NCBI RefSeq assembly: GCF_029962835.1
Contig: NC_080589.1
Span: forward strand, 18,993,586-19,057,585
Source: Magnolia sinica
Taxonomy: Eukaryota > Streptophyta > Magnoliopsida > Magnoliales > Magnoliaceae
Reading direction: 5' to 3'
Length of the DNA: 64,000 nucleotides
Shown here: piece by piece, positions 1 to 10,740 of the stretch
How the letters are laid out: each line of letters starts with the position of its first letter
Position numbering within the stretch: the stretch's first letter is position 1
Program-made: the position numbers and the translations under genes
Notes under the pieces: generated by a model
Database searches by the model: none
What the model was told of the DNA's origin: nothing
The model's input: only the letters and a program-made list of their open reading frames with translations

Positions 1-185
1 ATACCATAGGAAACAATGGTGATTGAATGCCCCGCCATTAAAAACTTCCCAGGGCCCACTGTAATGTTTCGGTATGTTTATTTGCCATCCAACTTGTTGA
101 TAAGGTCACATAAACTTGGATGAAGGGAAAAATTTAGGAAGATTTGAACGAGTACATTTTCTATGCGTATCTTTTAATTTCTTGC

Positions 186-300
186 CATTGATGACAGTAT
201 TTGGCATGAGCCACAACAATGAATGCGCACGAAGGTAGCTTCCTACCTGGGTTGTTGTGGTGAGGATGAATGTGCCATAATGCTAATCTGAGGCTTAAGT
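186..300. repeat. Hairpin-bearing dispersed repeat, copy a
   Basis: This is the first of five copies of a roughly 115-bp sequence; the others begin near 8292, 8562, 41252 and 41492. It contains an outer inverted repeat, CCACAACAA (211-219) with TTGTTGTGG (252-260), and a nested inner one, AGGTAG (233-238) with CTACCT (243-248). Bases 1-185 before it show no gene. Just after it, a 35-bp stretch ending in the LINE target site is present twice in tandem (about 300-360). Confidence 0.7.
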
Positions 301-344
301 TGTGAGTTTTATGGATTATAATATAGTTTTTAAGTTGTGAGTTT

Positions 345-2956
345 TATGGATTATAATATTTTTTGGAGAAATACGAAATTTATATTAAAACAAAAAAGAG
401 AAACAACGCAAAAAGGAAGCGGATCCGCTGAGAAAGCGGATCAATTACGCTCCTAGGAAGAAAAGATTACAATCTTTTAGTTTATTGACATTAACGACCC
501 ATTCTACGATTAGCTGCTTAGATCTCCGCACACAGGACTCCGCCGAATTAGATTAATTTCTGAAGCATCTTCCATTCCTCTCTTCCCACACAGTCCACCA
601 AATTGCCAGGATGGCCAATCTCCAGATTGTGGTTCATTGATGACCCATCCTCGTACCATGCCAGGCCTTTAGAAACGACCTGGTGGAATTAGGAGAGCAC
701 CAAGAGGTGCCGAAAGACGAAAAGATATGAGGCCAAATCTGATTGATAAAGGGGTAGTGAACGAACAAATGGTTGGTTGTCTCTTCGTTGGCCATGCAGC
801 ATAAACAAATATTGGGGAGAATCATGCCTTTCTGCCTTAGATTGTCGATAGTGAGCACTTTGTTCTTACCAACCAGCCAACCGAAAAAGATTATCTTTGG
901 AGGGGCCGGGTACCGCCAGATATGATTAGTCAAAGATTCAGCCGCAGGAGGAAGGGGGGAATCCAAAAGTTAGTAGAAGGATTTGACAAAGAAAATACCC
1001 GATTTGTTTGCCCTCCAGCAAAGTTTATCTTCAGATAAGAGATCCGGGTTGCAGTTTGATATGCGCTGGAGGAGGGCCATGTATTTAGCAATCTCCCAGT
1101 CCTGAAGGTGTCTTCTACATTCCACATTCCACACCAGATTCCCATAAGAAGAGGAGATACAATCAACTATCGAAATGGCTTGGTTGGGCCCAATGCGGTA
1201 TATACGTGGAAATTCCATTTTGACTGGAAGATTTGCCACCCATCTATCCTCCCAGAAACGCATTTTCTCACCATTACCCACAACAAAACTGATGTTTCTG
1301 GATATGAATTATTTCATAGATAGAATTCCACTCCACAAAGTGGATGACTAGTATAAAGAGGAATCTTTGGTCCACCATCCGCCTGCGGAGCAACCATGCT
1401 TTTAATTAAGCTGTTCCATAGGGAGCCCTTTTCGGTTCCAAGTCTCTAGGCCCATTTGCCTAACAAAGCCCTATTCATTGTCTTGAGAGATTTGATCCCC
1501 GCACCTCCAACATTTGTGTGTTTGCAACTCTCTTTCCAATCAACCAAATGAAATTTCTTTTTGTTCTCTAAGCCGTGCCAAAGGAAATCACGTCTATAGA
1601 TTTTTCCAAAATCGCCAAAACCGGAGCAAGGCATCTGAATAATGCCATAAAATATTCCAGAAGATTGGATAAAACTGACTTGATGAGGGTGATGCGACCT
1701 CCAAACGAAAGATATCTACATTTCCATCTAACTAGATGATGATCAAACCTGTTGATGACCTTATCCCAAAGGGCTTTAGGCGGCTTACCCGCACACAACG
1801 GTAGACCCACAAAGGAAGAAGGGAGATTAGCGCGCTGCCATAGATAAGGAAATTAGCATAAGAATTGGCCTCACTTTGTTCCATGTTGACCTTGAAAATC
1901 TTAGACTTTGCCATGTTGATTCTAAGCCCTGACACCGCCTCAAAACATTTAATTGTTGTTCGCATGTTGCCCACTGCTTCCTGATTAGCTTCACTGAATA
2001 GGAGCGTGTCGTCCGCAAATTGGATGTGGGAAATCGGACTGATCATGCGCCTTCGATTCCGAAGCCGTAAGAATACCTGCTGACCGCCCTTTAACTATCA
2101 TTTTGGAAAGGGCCTCTGCGATAGTGAGAAAGAGAAAGGGCGATAGAGGGTCCCCTTGGCGAAGCCCTTTGGAGCTTTTGAAAAAGCCTTGGGGAGAATC
2201 ATTCAGGAGGACCAAAAAATGAGCTGACCCCATGCATTCCTTGATCCAACCTCTCCATTTGCCACTGAAACCCATGCGGTCAAGCATATACTGAAGGAAG
2301 CCCCAGTTAACGCGATCAAGCCTTCTCGATATCGAGCTTAAGTAAAATCCCCTTTGATCCAGATCTGACTTTAGAGTGAAGACATTCATTTGCAATAAGA
2401 GCACAATCAATGATTTGTCTACCTGGGATGAAAGCGCTTTGATTCTCTAATATCACATTCCCAATCACCTGTTTTAAACGATTAACCAAGACTTTGGCCA
2501 GAATCTTATAAGGGCTGCTAATCAAACTGATCGGATGAAAGTCCTTGAAGGTTTTTGCTCTTGGAAGCTTGGGGATTAACGCGATGAAGGAAGCTCCAAT
2601 GCCTCTAGACGTCGCTTTGAATCACATCCCAAATTTTTTGGGAAAAGAGGATTGGGAATCCATCAGGGCCCGGGGCCCTATCACCATCCAGCTTGTCCAC
2701 TGCCACCTTAACTTCTTCTAGAGAGAGCAATTTCCAGGCTGTTGGCATCAGAAAATTATAATCTGAGAAACTGAAGGGAATCGAGACCAGGCCTTTTCCA
2801 ATCCTTTGCCTTCAGAAGGTCGTTGAAGAAACAAACTGCCTCTCCAATTTGCGCTGTCTTCAATATGGGTCCCGTCCATTCACTTCAATACTGTCGATTC
2901 TATTGGCTCTAAGATGCGTGCTGGCTATGCTGTGGAAGAACTATGGATTATAATAT
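345..2956 (-). mobile_element. 5'-truncated L1-type LINE with 15-bp target-site duplication
   Basis: A non-LTR retrotransposon fragment lies on the minus strand. The 15-bp direct repeat TATGGATTATAATAT flanks it at 345-359 and 2942-2956, and related empty sites are visible near 8680 and 41620. The 3' end, on the left, carries only a short A-tail of about six bases. The 5' end is truncated just upstream of the reverse transcriptase, so the endonuclease half is absent. The orientation, short A-tail and long target duplication fit target-primed reverse transcription, the known L1 mechanism. The element split the host sequence that otherwise continues from the hairpin repeat at 186-300 into 2957 onward. 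Confidence 0.85.
634..2935 (-). pseudogene. LINE reverse transcriptase and zinc-binding C-terminus, broken
   Basis: Reading down the minus strand, the fragments match a plant L1 ORF2 in order. First comes the linker before RT (FFHSIAS, near 2935-2870). Next are the APGPDGFPILF motif (about 2690-2640), the KVLVNRLK...NQSAFIPGRQI block (2525-2400), GLRQGDPLSPFLF (about 2170-2110), the catalytic-type FADD motif (within ISHIQFADDTLLFSE, about 2030-1990), and the thumb-region GLPLCAGKPP block. Last is a zf-RVT-like C-terminus at 970-634 (CLCCMANEETTNHLFVHYPF), where the usual final Cys has become Tyr. The reading frame changes several times and stop codons interrupt it, so no functional enzyme is encoded. 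The family assignment is secure from motif order; the subfamily is not. Confidence 0.85.
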
Positions 2957-3992
2957 AGTTTTAAATATACTCATCAGAAGCTTTTTCTGATTGATTGTGC
3001 AACATAAAGTGGGCCCAACTTAGATTTTTATTTTTATTTTTATTAATGGTAAGCCAACTTAGATGACAAAAAGCTAAAGAAATTAGAAATGCAAGAACCA
3101 TTTGATGGAGGAGATTTCCAAAACCAAATAATCTGAACACCTAGAATGAAGAGATTCTGAACTGGAGCTCAGCACATCCTTCCATCCTTCTCCATCAATT
3201 TGATCCTCCAAAAAGATGGACATTTCATTTTTGGTGGTGGTAGGAAAATCTGAAGATACTTTGCCGGAGCATAGGGTCCCAGAATCTGCCTCTTCTGATG
3301 CAGAGATACTCTCATCTTATTAAGTTGTTGTCTGCCTAGGTATCTATTTGCTTTCTCTGTAAGTTTTTAGCTTTCTCTGTATGATGATGGTGATGACGAC
3401 GACGATGGTGATGCGTTTTAGTTGTTTGTGGTAGCATGTAATAGTAAATGGATGCTTATTGATTCTATTCACTACTTCAGTCTTTCATATGAACTCGGGG
3501 CTTGAACTTGTCTGTTCAAGAGTTGCAAGTGCTGATTTTCTGCAAGTGTTTTACTTAATTTAGACAAAGGTATGATGATGGTGATGATGACAATGACGGT
3601 GATGTGTTTTAGTTGTTTGTGGTAGCGCGTAGTAGTAAATGGATGCTTATTGATTCTATTCACTACTTCAGTCTTTATGTGAACTCGGGGCTTGAACTTC
3701 TCTGTTCAAGTGTTGCAAATGCTGATTTTCTGCAAGTTCTAATGTACATCATTTATTGATGCCCGAAGGTTCCTCCTCTCTATGACTTGTTGGTAATTTA
3801 CTTTCTACTGATGTTTAAATAATGTATGAGATAGTTTTCAAAGTTCACATAAGCTCATGTTAGTAGTTAGTATCTAAGGGATTTTAGCATCTTTCATAAA
3901 TGATGAGTTTGTAATGATGCAATATACATGTTGAATTGGTGATACTTGTTTCATATGCATCTATAATGGTGTGATATGCTTCATAATCATAG
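2957..3992. repeat. Non-coding spacer with a two-copy tandem repeat
   Basis: No gene is seen. About 3381-3546 and 3571-3740 are two tandem copies of a roughly 170-190 bp unit. Each begins with a GATGATGGTGATGA-type trinucleotide run and contains the words 'tagttgtttgtggtag' and 'gaactcggggcttgaact'. The same sequence recurs once near 9060-9260 and 42020-42220, so this stretch is related to 8690-9640 by an older duplication. Confidence 0.6.
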
Positions 3993-4119
3993 GGCCTTTC
4001 TTACAGGTGAAGAATGGTTTCTCAAATGCACAACAAAGAAAGGAAGCTCGAGCTATGCACATTCTTCTTAAAGTATTTTTTGCTCATGTCCCAAGTTGCT
4101 GTCAGAATTACTTCCATTA

Positions 4120-4366
4120 TGCATCTTAACATTACAGCTGATGATAGGCCAAGAATTGCACCTGTTTGGACTGAGTTGGTTCAAGATGAAGGCTCTAAAA
4201 GGGTGGGGGGAAGGCACAAAAGGATGTGTGTGGAGGTAGTAAGAAAAGACTTGAAGACCTATGGTTTAACCGAGGATATGGTCCGTGGTAGAGTGGAATG
4301 GCGGAATAGAATTTCTGTAGTTGACCCCAATTAGTTTGGACAAGGCTTAGATGATGATGATGATGA
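4120..4366 (+). mobile_element. 3' end of an RTE-type LINE
   Basis: The + strand encodes a conserved C-terminal tail: GSKRVGGR..KRMCVEVVRKDLKTYGL, then EDMV...RVEWRNRI, ending VDPN and stop at 4334. A (GATGAT)n run follows at about 4350-4366. This tail, with its VRKDL, EWR and ADP(N/T) motifs and short-repeat terminus, is typical of plant RTE-clade reverse transcriptases. Everything upstream of the tail is missing, so this is a severely 5'-truncated copy. A similar, more decayed copy lies at about 9720-9935, with its duplicate at 42680-42897. Confidence 0.6.
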
Positions 4367-4375
4367 AACGAAGAG

Positions 4376-5811
4376 TTTTTGCTAGACTATTCATGTGGGC
4401 TGGTTTGGGAAAACCCTTGAAGTTTTTTGGAGATTTGTGCTCTAAAGTGATTAGCCCTTCATCCTTATTAAGATAGGGCTTTCTATTCTCTTGAAAGGAT
4501 TTGTTGAAGGTTAGTGACTGATTTTTTATTTTTATTTTTTATAACTATTATGATTACCGGGTTCTACTTGTTAGGTGTGTCCTTGCTTCTAGAGGACATC
4601 AAATGCCCTACATGGTTGCTTTGTATGTATCAAAATGATAAATCCATTAAGGGCTTGTTTGGATGGTGGAACCCTAAACATCTCATTGGAGGAAATCTGT
4701 GGAGATGAAAGTTTGTGTAAAAGAATCTTAGATAACCTATTTGTTTTACCATTCATGTTATCATGGAAATTTGGGTTGGTCAGTGGTAAAAAAAACATGT
4801 AGTCAAAGGCGACCCAAGCACACGCATAGGTGTTTTGGGCTCGTTGTGCCTCACCTGGACCCTAGGCGAGGCGTTTACCTTGGGCGAGGCATGATTGCAA
4901 TAAATGCGCCATTTTTCCATTTGGGTAGCCTCATTTGTCTGGTTTTTTTTTTTTTTTTGTGTGTGCGCGCACGCTCGTGTGCATGATTGCAGTAAATGCG
5001 CCATTTTTCCATTATGGGTAGGCTCATTTGTCTTTTTTTTTTTTTTGTGCGCGCGCGCGCGTGTGCATGATTGCAGTAAATGCACCATTTTTCCATTATG
5101 GGTAGCCTCATATGTCTTTTTGTTTGTGTGTGCGCGCGCACGCAAATATATAAAAAAGGGAATATAGATGCTATTTCATCAACTTTCCTCATTCCTTTTT
5201 CTTCTTGATTTCTTTCTTCCAATTGTGTGTTATGGTCATCACATTGGATTTCGTGAAAGTAATTTGAGCTTGTGATCCATATAAGAGATATAAGGTGAAG
5301 GGATTTTGGGGGAATTGGAAAATGTTAGTTAAAGGATTTGGGGATTTTGAAAATTTGATTATATATATGGTTTGGAAAATTATAGTCATTTTGGTAAATT
5401 GTGGTTTTGAATTGGTGAATTTGGGAGATTTGTGAAAAATGGAAAATTTAGAGTTAGGATTTGGAGAAATTGGAAAGTAAGGACTAAAGTATTAAAAAAT
5501 TGGTAAGTAATGACCGTTACGTAATGGGTATTGGTAAGAACCGTTACGTAATGGTTATTGGTAAGAATCGTTATGCATTATGGGACAATAGCAATCGTAA
5601 CTGCCGTTATAGGGAAAATAGCTTGTAATGGCCGTTACAACTATCGTTATTGAATACCTTGATTAGGATTTAAAATTGGTGAATTTGGGGGAAATTGAGA
5701 AAATGGGGTTTTGTGCAAAGATGAATTGCAAGTTTGATTATTTAATGATAACTTATATTTATAAATAATTAAATGTTAATATTTATTATATAAAGTGTAA
5801 AATTATGTGAT
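4376..5811. repeat. Non-coding spacer with GC-dinucleotide tandem repeat
   Basis: No gene is supported. About 4895-5145 holds three tandem copies of a roughly 68-80 bp unit: 'atgattgcagtaaatgcgccatt' type sequence, then a T-run, then a (GC)n/(GT)n run. Upstream (4800-4895) is an AGGCG-rich stretch. About 5510-5640 has short interspersed copies of 'accgttacgtaatgg'. The copy-2 equivalent (27640-28400) has only one unit of the GC repeat and a long (AT)n(GT)n run in its place. Confidence 0.6.
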
Positions 5812-6345
5812 GCAAGACAACTAACCACTTGTTCTAAAAGCTCGAACTGATAGAGCGTGGCGAATCAATCCCTTTATTTCATAGCCTAGGGCCCCAATTC
5901 CCATGGGTTAGGTCCTCGGCCGAACCCCCATTGTGGGCACCACATCACATGGGTCTCGCCTCCCACGAGTCACCCACCCCGAGTGTACCCCTGCATTCCA
6001 CATGCCACCCCACTGGAGCCCCGTGTGAAAATGCCTCTGAATTAATCACCCCTGGTGAGGAGTCTTGAACACGAGACCAACTTAGTTCTGATACCACTTT
6101 GATGTAGGGCAACTAACCATTTGCTCTAAAAGCTCGAACTGATTGAGCTTGGCGAATCAATCCCTTTATCTCATAGCCCATGCCCCACTTCCCATGGGTT
6201 AGGTCCTCGACCGAACTCCTCTCATGGGCTCCACATCACATGGGTCTCGCCTCACACGAGCCGCCCACTCCGAGTGTGCCCCCGCATCTCACAGGCTACC
6301 TCACTCGAGCCCGGTGTGAAAATGCCCCTGCATTATTATACCTGG
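5812..6345 (-). repeat. Two-copy dispersed repeat with tRNA-Met primer-site-like motif
   Basis: Two tandem copies of a roughly 290-bp unit (5812-6105 and 6105-6345) share 'aactaaccactt.ctctaaaagctcgaactgat' starts and 'tcatagccca' and 'cacatgggtctcgcctc' interiors. On the minus strand, the boundary near 6090-6108 reads ACATCAAAGTGGTATCAGAAC. The TGGTATCAGA part is the usual plant initiator-tRNA-Met primer binding site, placed soon after a CA. This suggests a piece of a small LTR-type element (TRIM-like). No second LTR or coding sequence is seen. The duplicate lies at 28540-29085. Confidence 0.45.
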
Positions 6346-6439
6346 AATCTTTGGGCTTATGCCTATGCATGCCTAGAGGTTTTATGGTATTTGGATGCAA
6401 AACCAAATTGAAATTTGAAAATTCAGTTTATTAAAGAGG

Positions 6440-7190
6440 AAATGACCAAATGCATTGATGTTTCCCATCTCGTTGGGGAATTAGTCCAGTTTTAGGTGCT
6501 ACAGTGGTAGCTGCACCTGAGGTATGTCTAGCGCCTTTTAATTATGTTGGTCTAAAAGTGACTAGAAATGGAAATTATTTTTGTGCAGCCAGGCATGGTT
6601 ATTGGTTACAGAATATAATCAACTTTTCTACTTCTGACGGTATTTGGATGTAAAACCGAATTGAATTTTGAAAATTCAGTTTATTAAAGAGGAAATGACC
6701 AAATGGAAATTATTTTTGTGCAGCCAGGCATGGTTATTGGTCACAGAATATAATCAACTTTTCTACTTCCGACGGTATTTGGATGTAAAACCGAATTGAA
6801 TTTTGAAAATTCAGTTTATTAAAGAGGAAATGACCAAAAACTAAAATTGAAAATTTCCATATTTCCATTTCTACCAATGTAATTAAAAGGCGCGAGACAC
6901 ACCTCAGGTGCAGCTACCACTATAGCACCTAAAACCGGGCTAATTTTTAATTGAAAATTTCCATATTTCCATTTCTAGTCAACGTAATTAAAAGGCGCGA
7001 GACACACCTCAGGTGCAGCTACCACTGTAGCACCTAAAACCGGACTAATTTCTCATTGAAAAATTAGTCCAGTTTTAGGTGCTACAGTGGTAGCTGTACC
7101 TGAGGTGTGTCTAGCTAGCGCCTTTTAATTACGTTGGTCTAAAAGTGACTATAAATGGAAATATGGAAATTTCCAATTTTAGTTTTTTTT
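6440..7190. repeat. Clustered inverted repeats (fold-back MITE-like)
   Basis: A block of about 110-120 bp, containing 'ccagttttaggtgctacag', 'gtagctgcacctgaggt' and 'gcgccttttaatta', is present forward at about 6480-6580 and 7065-7180 and inverted at about 6840-6950 and 6955-7060. A different block ('cagccaggcatggttattgg' to 'cagtttattaaagagg') is tandemly repeated at 6585-6700 and 6715-6837, and again at 7530-7640. The arrangement could form long hairpins. The copy-2 equivalent is 29185-29810. Confidence 0.65.
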
Positions 7191-8290
7191 TTCGAGAAAT
7201 AGAAAAATCACCATTTTTTCAGTAAAACCATGGAAATGAAAATTAGTTTCCACTACTACTTTTGTTTTCACAGTTACATATGAGGAAAATGATTTCTTTT
7301 CCATAGTAGAAAAGAAGATCCACCAATCGAAACATGCCCTAAATGCATCTCTTTCATATTGCTTGTCATTGATGACGATGTTTGACAAAAAATGTATGTA
7401 GATTCGCCACCTCGGTTGGCACGGGTGAGGATGGATGAATGCTAATATGAGGCTTAAGTTGTGAGACCGTATAACAAACATGGGTTTAACACTAACAGGA
7501 TAAAAAAGCTTCCATGCTTATTTTTGTGCACAGCCAGGCATGGTTATTGGTTACGGAATAGAATCAAATTTTCTACTATTGGGCTGTATTGGATGTAAAA
7601 GCAAATTGAAATTTGAAAATTCAGTTTATTAAAGAGGAAATGACCAAATGCATTGATGTTTCCTATCTCATTGAGGAATTAGTAGTCCTCAAAACGCAGG
7701 TGTGTTCCTTTCAAGTTCAACTTGGAAGTGATCAATATATTAATGTAGATAATTAAAAAGTTTGTCTTTCAATTGATCTAAATCATTGAATCAAATGGTG
7801 CATCCAAACACAACCTAAATTAGAGTTTGGGAATATTATATGTATCCTTCTTAGCTTAATCCTCTCCTTAATAAGTTTTAATTTGAAATTCGTGTTTTCT
7901 TTGTGTAATTAGAGTTTGTGAAAATTGTATTTCTAATAATCTGAGCTAGTTGATATTGTAAAAATACTGAAGCAGTTTAGTGGCAGTTCACTGAAATTTT
8001 AATGGGATGATCTTTAAGAGTTTGATACGTGCAAAGGTAGTAGTTTTAGGCACCGACTTTTAGGAGCAATTGTTGAACACTTGAGGTTTTTTTTTTTCAT
8101 CTTCTCTGTGGATGGATAAAAACACTTTTGATCTAATACTTCCCTACGATCTGTGGATTCAAGAAACTCTTTGTTTCCCTTCTTCTTCTTCTTCTTCTTC
8201 TTCTTTTTTAATGTTCTCGATTATGAGGAAAATCTATTCAAGATGATTTGAAAAAAAAAAATGCACATTATTCTATGTATTTCCTCTAAT
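7190..8290. other. Non-coding spacer, contains the empty site of copia element 2
   Basis: No gene is seen. The sequence around 7405-7425 (ccacctcggttggcacgggtgagg) is uninterrupted and corresponds to the site that copia element 2 occupies in copy 2. A CTT run lies at 8182-8206. The point at about 8008-8014 (gatctttaagagtttgat) is the empty site of the MITE-like element found at 40353-40952 in copy 2. Confidence 0.6.
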
Positions 8291-8291
8291 T

Positions 8292-8672
8292 TCTTGCCGT
8301 TGATGACAGTGTTTGGCATGAGCCATAACAATGAATGCGCACCAAGGTAGCTTCTTACCTGGGTTGTTGTGGCAAGGATGAATGTGCCATAATGCTAATC
8401 TGAGGCTCGAGTTGGGAAGGTTTTTATTTTATTTTTTCAATTTTCATTTATTTTTTCTCTTTTCTTTTCTTTTTGAATGTTCTTGATTATGAGGAAACAA
8501 TATTCAAGAAGATTTGAAAAAAAGTACCTAATGTAGTTCTTCTATTTGATTTGCTTGCTGTTGATGACATCATTTGGCATGAGCCGCGACAATGAATGCG
8601 CACCAAGGTAACTTCCTACCTGGGTTGTTGTGGCGAGGATGAATGTGCCATAATGCTAATCTGAGGCTTAAG
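8292..8672. repeat. Hairpin-bearing repeat, copies b and c
   Basis: Two direct copies lie about 260 bp apart. Copy b has CCATAACAA (8323-8331) and TTGTTGTGG (8364-8372). Copy c has CCGCGACAA (8584-8592) and TTGTTGTGG (8625-8633). The left arms vary only in ways that keep Watson-Crick or G-U pairing with the constant right arm. Both also carry the inner AGGTA(G/A)..(C/T)TACCT stem. Confidence 0.65.
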
Positions 8673-8689
8673 TTGTGAGTTTATGTATT

Positions 8690-9938
8690 GTAATATGGTT
8701 TTAAATATATTGATCGGAAGCTTTTTTTGCCTGATTTTTCAAACAATAAAGTGAGCTTAACGAGCTAAAGAAAAACTGAAAGAAGAAATTGCTGAAACTA
8801 AACAAACTGAAAAACCTTGAATCAAGAAATTCTGAACTGTATTGCTCTACATACTTCCAACCTTCTCCATCAGTTTGATCCTCAAAAAGACGCATTAGTC
8901 ATTTTCAGTGGTGATAGGCAATGTGAAGATACTTCACCGGAGCTTAGGGGCCTGGAAACTGCCTCTTTTGATGGAGAGATACTCTCCTCTGCTATGCTTT
9001 TTTCCTGTCTACATATCCTTTTTTCCCCTCTCTAAGTGTTTTACTTAATTTGGACAAAGATATGATGATTATGACGACGGCGATGATGATGATGACTATG
9101 ATGTGGTTTACTTGTCTGTGGTAGCATGCAGTACTAAATGAATACCTATTGATATATTCAATGATGATTGTGGTAATTTTTATTCAGTTTTTCATGTGAA
9201 CACAGGGCTTGAACTTGTCTATTCAGGTGTTGCAGCTACTGATTGTCTGCAGGTTTTAACGGACATCATTTGATGATGCCAAAAGGTTCTTCTTCTTCTG
9301 TCTCTGTAACTTGTGACAATTTACTTTCTACTGTTGTTTTAATAATAGCACATGATATATTTTTTGAAGTTCACATGAGCTCATGTTAGTGGTTAGTATG
9401 TAAGGTATTTTTGGAAGAGAAACAAATGGTTTTTGCATGTTTCATATATGATCAGTTAGTAATGACGTAATATGCATGGTGATGCTTGTTTCATATGCAT
9501 CTATAATACTTCATCATTGCTTCATATAATCATATGGCCTTCCTTACAGGTGAAGAAAGGTTTCTCAAATGCACAACAAAGAAAGGAAGCCCAAGCATGG
9601 ACATTCTTTTTGAAGTATTTCTTGCTCATGTCCCAGTCAACCAACATAAATGTCCGGCCAAAATATATGTTTGTTGCTGTAAAAAAATACATCCATTTTG
9701 TGTCTCAACATAATTGCTGATGAGAGACCAAGAACTGCACTGGTTACAAGTGAGTGGGTACAAGCTGAAGGCTCTAAAAGGGCAAGGGGAAGCTCAAAAG
9801 GATGAGCACTATAGGTGGAGGTAGTAAGAAATGACTTGAGGACCTATGGTCCTATGGTTTAATTGTGGATCTAATTTGTAATAGAGTAGAATGGTGGAAT
9901 AGAACCCTCGTAGCTGACCCCAATTAGTTGGGATCAAT
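8690..9938 (+). repeat. Older duplicate of 2957-4334, with decayed RTE tail
   Basis: This stretch aligns with 2957-4334 in the same order: 'ttctgaactg', 'gatcctc.aaaaagacg', the GATGAT run, 'gttcacatgagctcatgtta', 'ggtttctcaaatgcacaacaaagaaaggaag', and the RTE-like end ('aatagaaccctcgtagctgaccccaattag', about 9895-9928). The open stretches at 8817-9035 and 9472-9720 are conserved in both large duplication copies. They match no protein I recognise, and the pieces of them I could align differ by frame-breaking indels, so I do not call a gene. Confidence 0.5.
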
Positions 9939-10369
9939 GTTTGCAGTATCGGTATCGTGTTATGTATCACACTTATGGGATATAGTTATGTATCGGCTAT
10001 TGCCCAAGATATATCGTTTGTATCGGGTAATTTATTGCACTTTTTGAGAAACACGGGGAAAAATTGGGAAATTGGTTAAAATTTTCAATGAAACCTTAGG
10101 TATTGCAAAAAAAAAAAAAAAAACCTTAATACATGACATAGTGGGTGCACTTTCAAATCATATCTAAAAAAAACGTGCACATAATAGGTTACCTTTGTAC
10201 AGGGTCCTAACATGCGTTGTCTGACTGAACAAATGCAACTATATTCGAATTGAATTCATAACATTTATAAATGTAAGAAGACATGAAAACATAACCAATC
10301 ATTCAAAAACAAAAGAAGTAGAAATTGAGAAATATACTTATGAATGATGTTATTGGTTGTGGCCTAGAC
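9939..10369. other. Non-coding spacer with 'gtatcg' motifs
   Basis: The words 'gtatcggtatcg', 'tatgtatcggctat' and 'gatatatcg' recur at 9950-10030, an arrangement seen in decayed transposon ends. An A-run lies at about 10107-10123. No gene is seen. Confidence 0.4.
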
Positions 10370-10740
10370 CGACATAGAGCTATATGGTGGCTCGTAATCA
10401 TCATCTCCATCTCGACGGGGTTGTGAATAATATTGTTGCTCAATAAATCAACAGTACTATGGCCAGGTCATGGTAAAATGGTACCAGTTAAGATACTCCC
10501 TAACATAACGCTGGTACCCATCCTCTCTGAATTGAACCAATACATCCATCCGTGAGTACTGTGTAATCGTCAATCTATGACTGATATGGATTTTGGATGG
10601 GCATTGATGGAGCTCTTGGGCATCTATATTGCTGGCCATATACATATTGCCGCCCATATCCTTGCACGTATGCATTAGTGATGTGCCGTAATTGTTAAGA
10701 GTCGCTCGCTGCATATCCATTAGGTCCATATCCATACCCC
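10370..10740 (-). pseudogene. Decayed Tyr/Gln/Gly-rich coding tail, unidentified
   Basis: On the minus strand, one frame reads GYGYGPNGYAASDS, a stop, and then pieces such as AYVQGYGRQYVYGQQY and APSMPIQNPYQS with intervening stops. It ends near 10370 with QQYYSQPRRDGDDDYEPPYSS and a stop. The same pattern is recoverable from copy 2 (43340-43735). The composition resembles the low-complexity acidic/aromatic C-terminal tails of some plant hAT-like transposase proteins, but I see no catalytic domain and the assignment is only a suggestion. Stops and small indels make it non-functional. Confidence 0.35.

Noticed and set aside
4780..5222. Overlapping 80-120-codon frames on both strands rich in His/Lys or Cys/Phe
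   Set aside because: They arise from the tandem T-run and GC-dinucleotide units.
8817..9035. Open frame with FSGD..EDT.PELRGLE character, seen also near 3220 and 41870
   Set aside because: It could be an ancient exon, but the copies differ by frame-breaking indels and no family is recognised. It is kept only as part of the older duplication.
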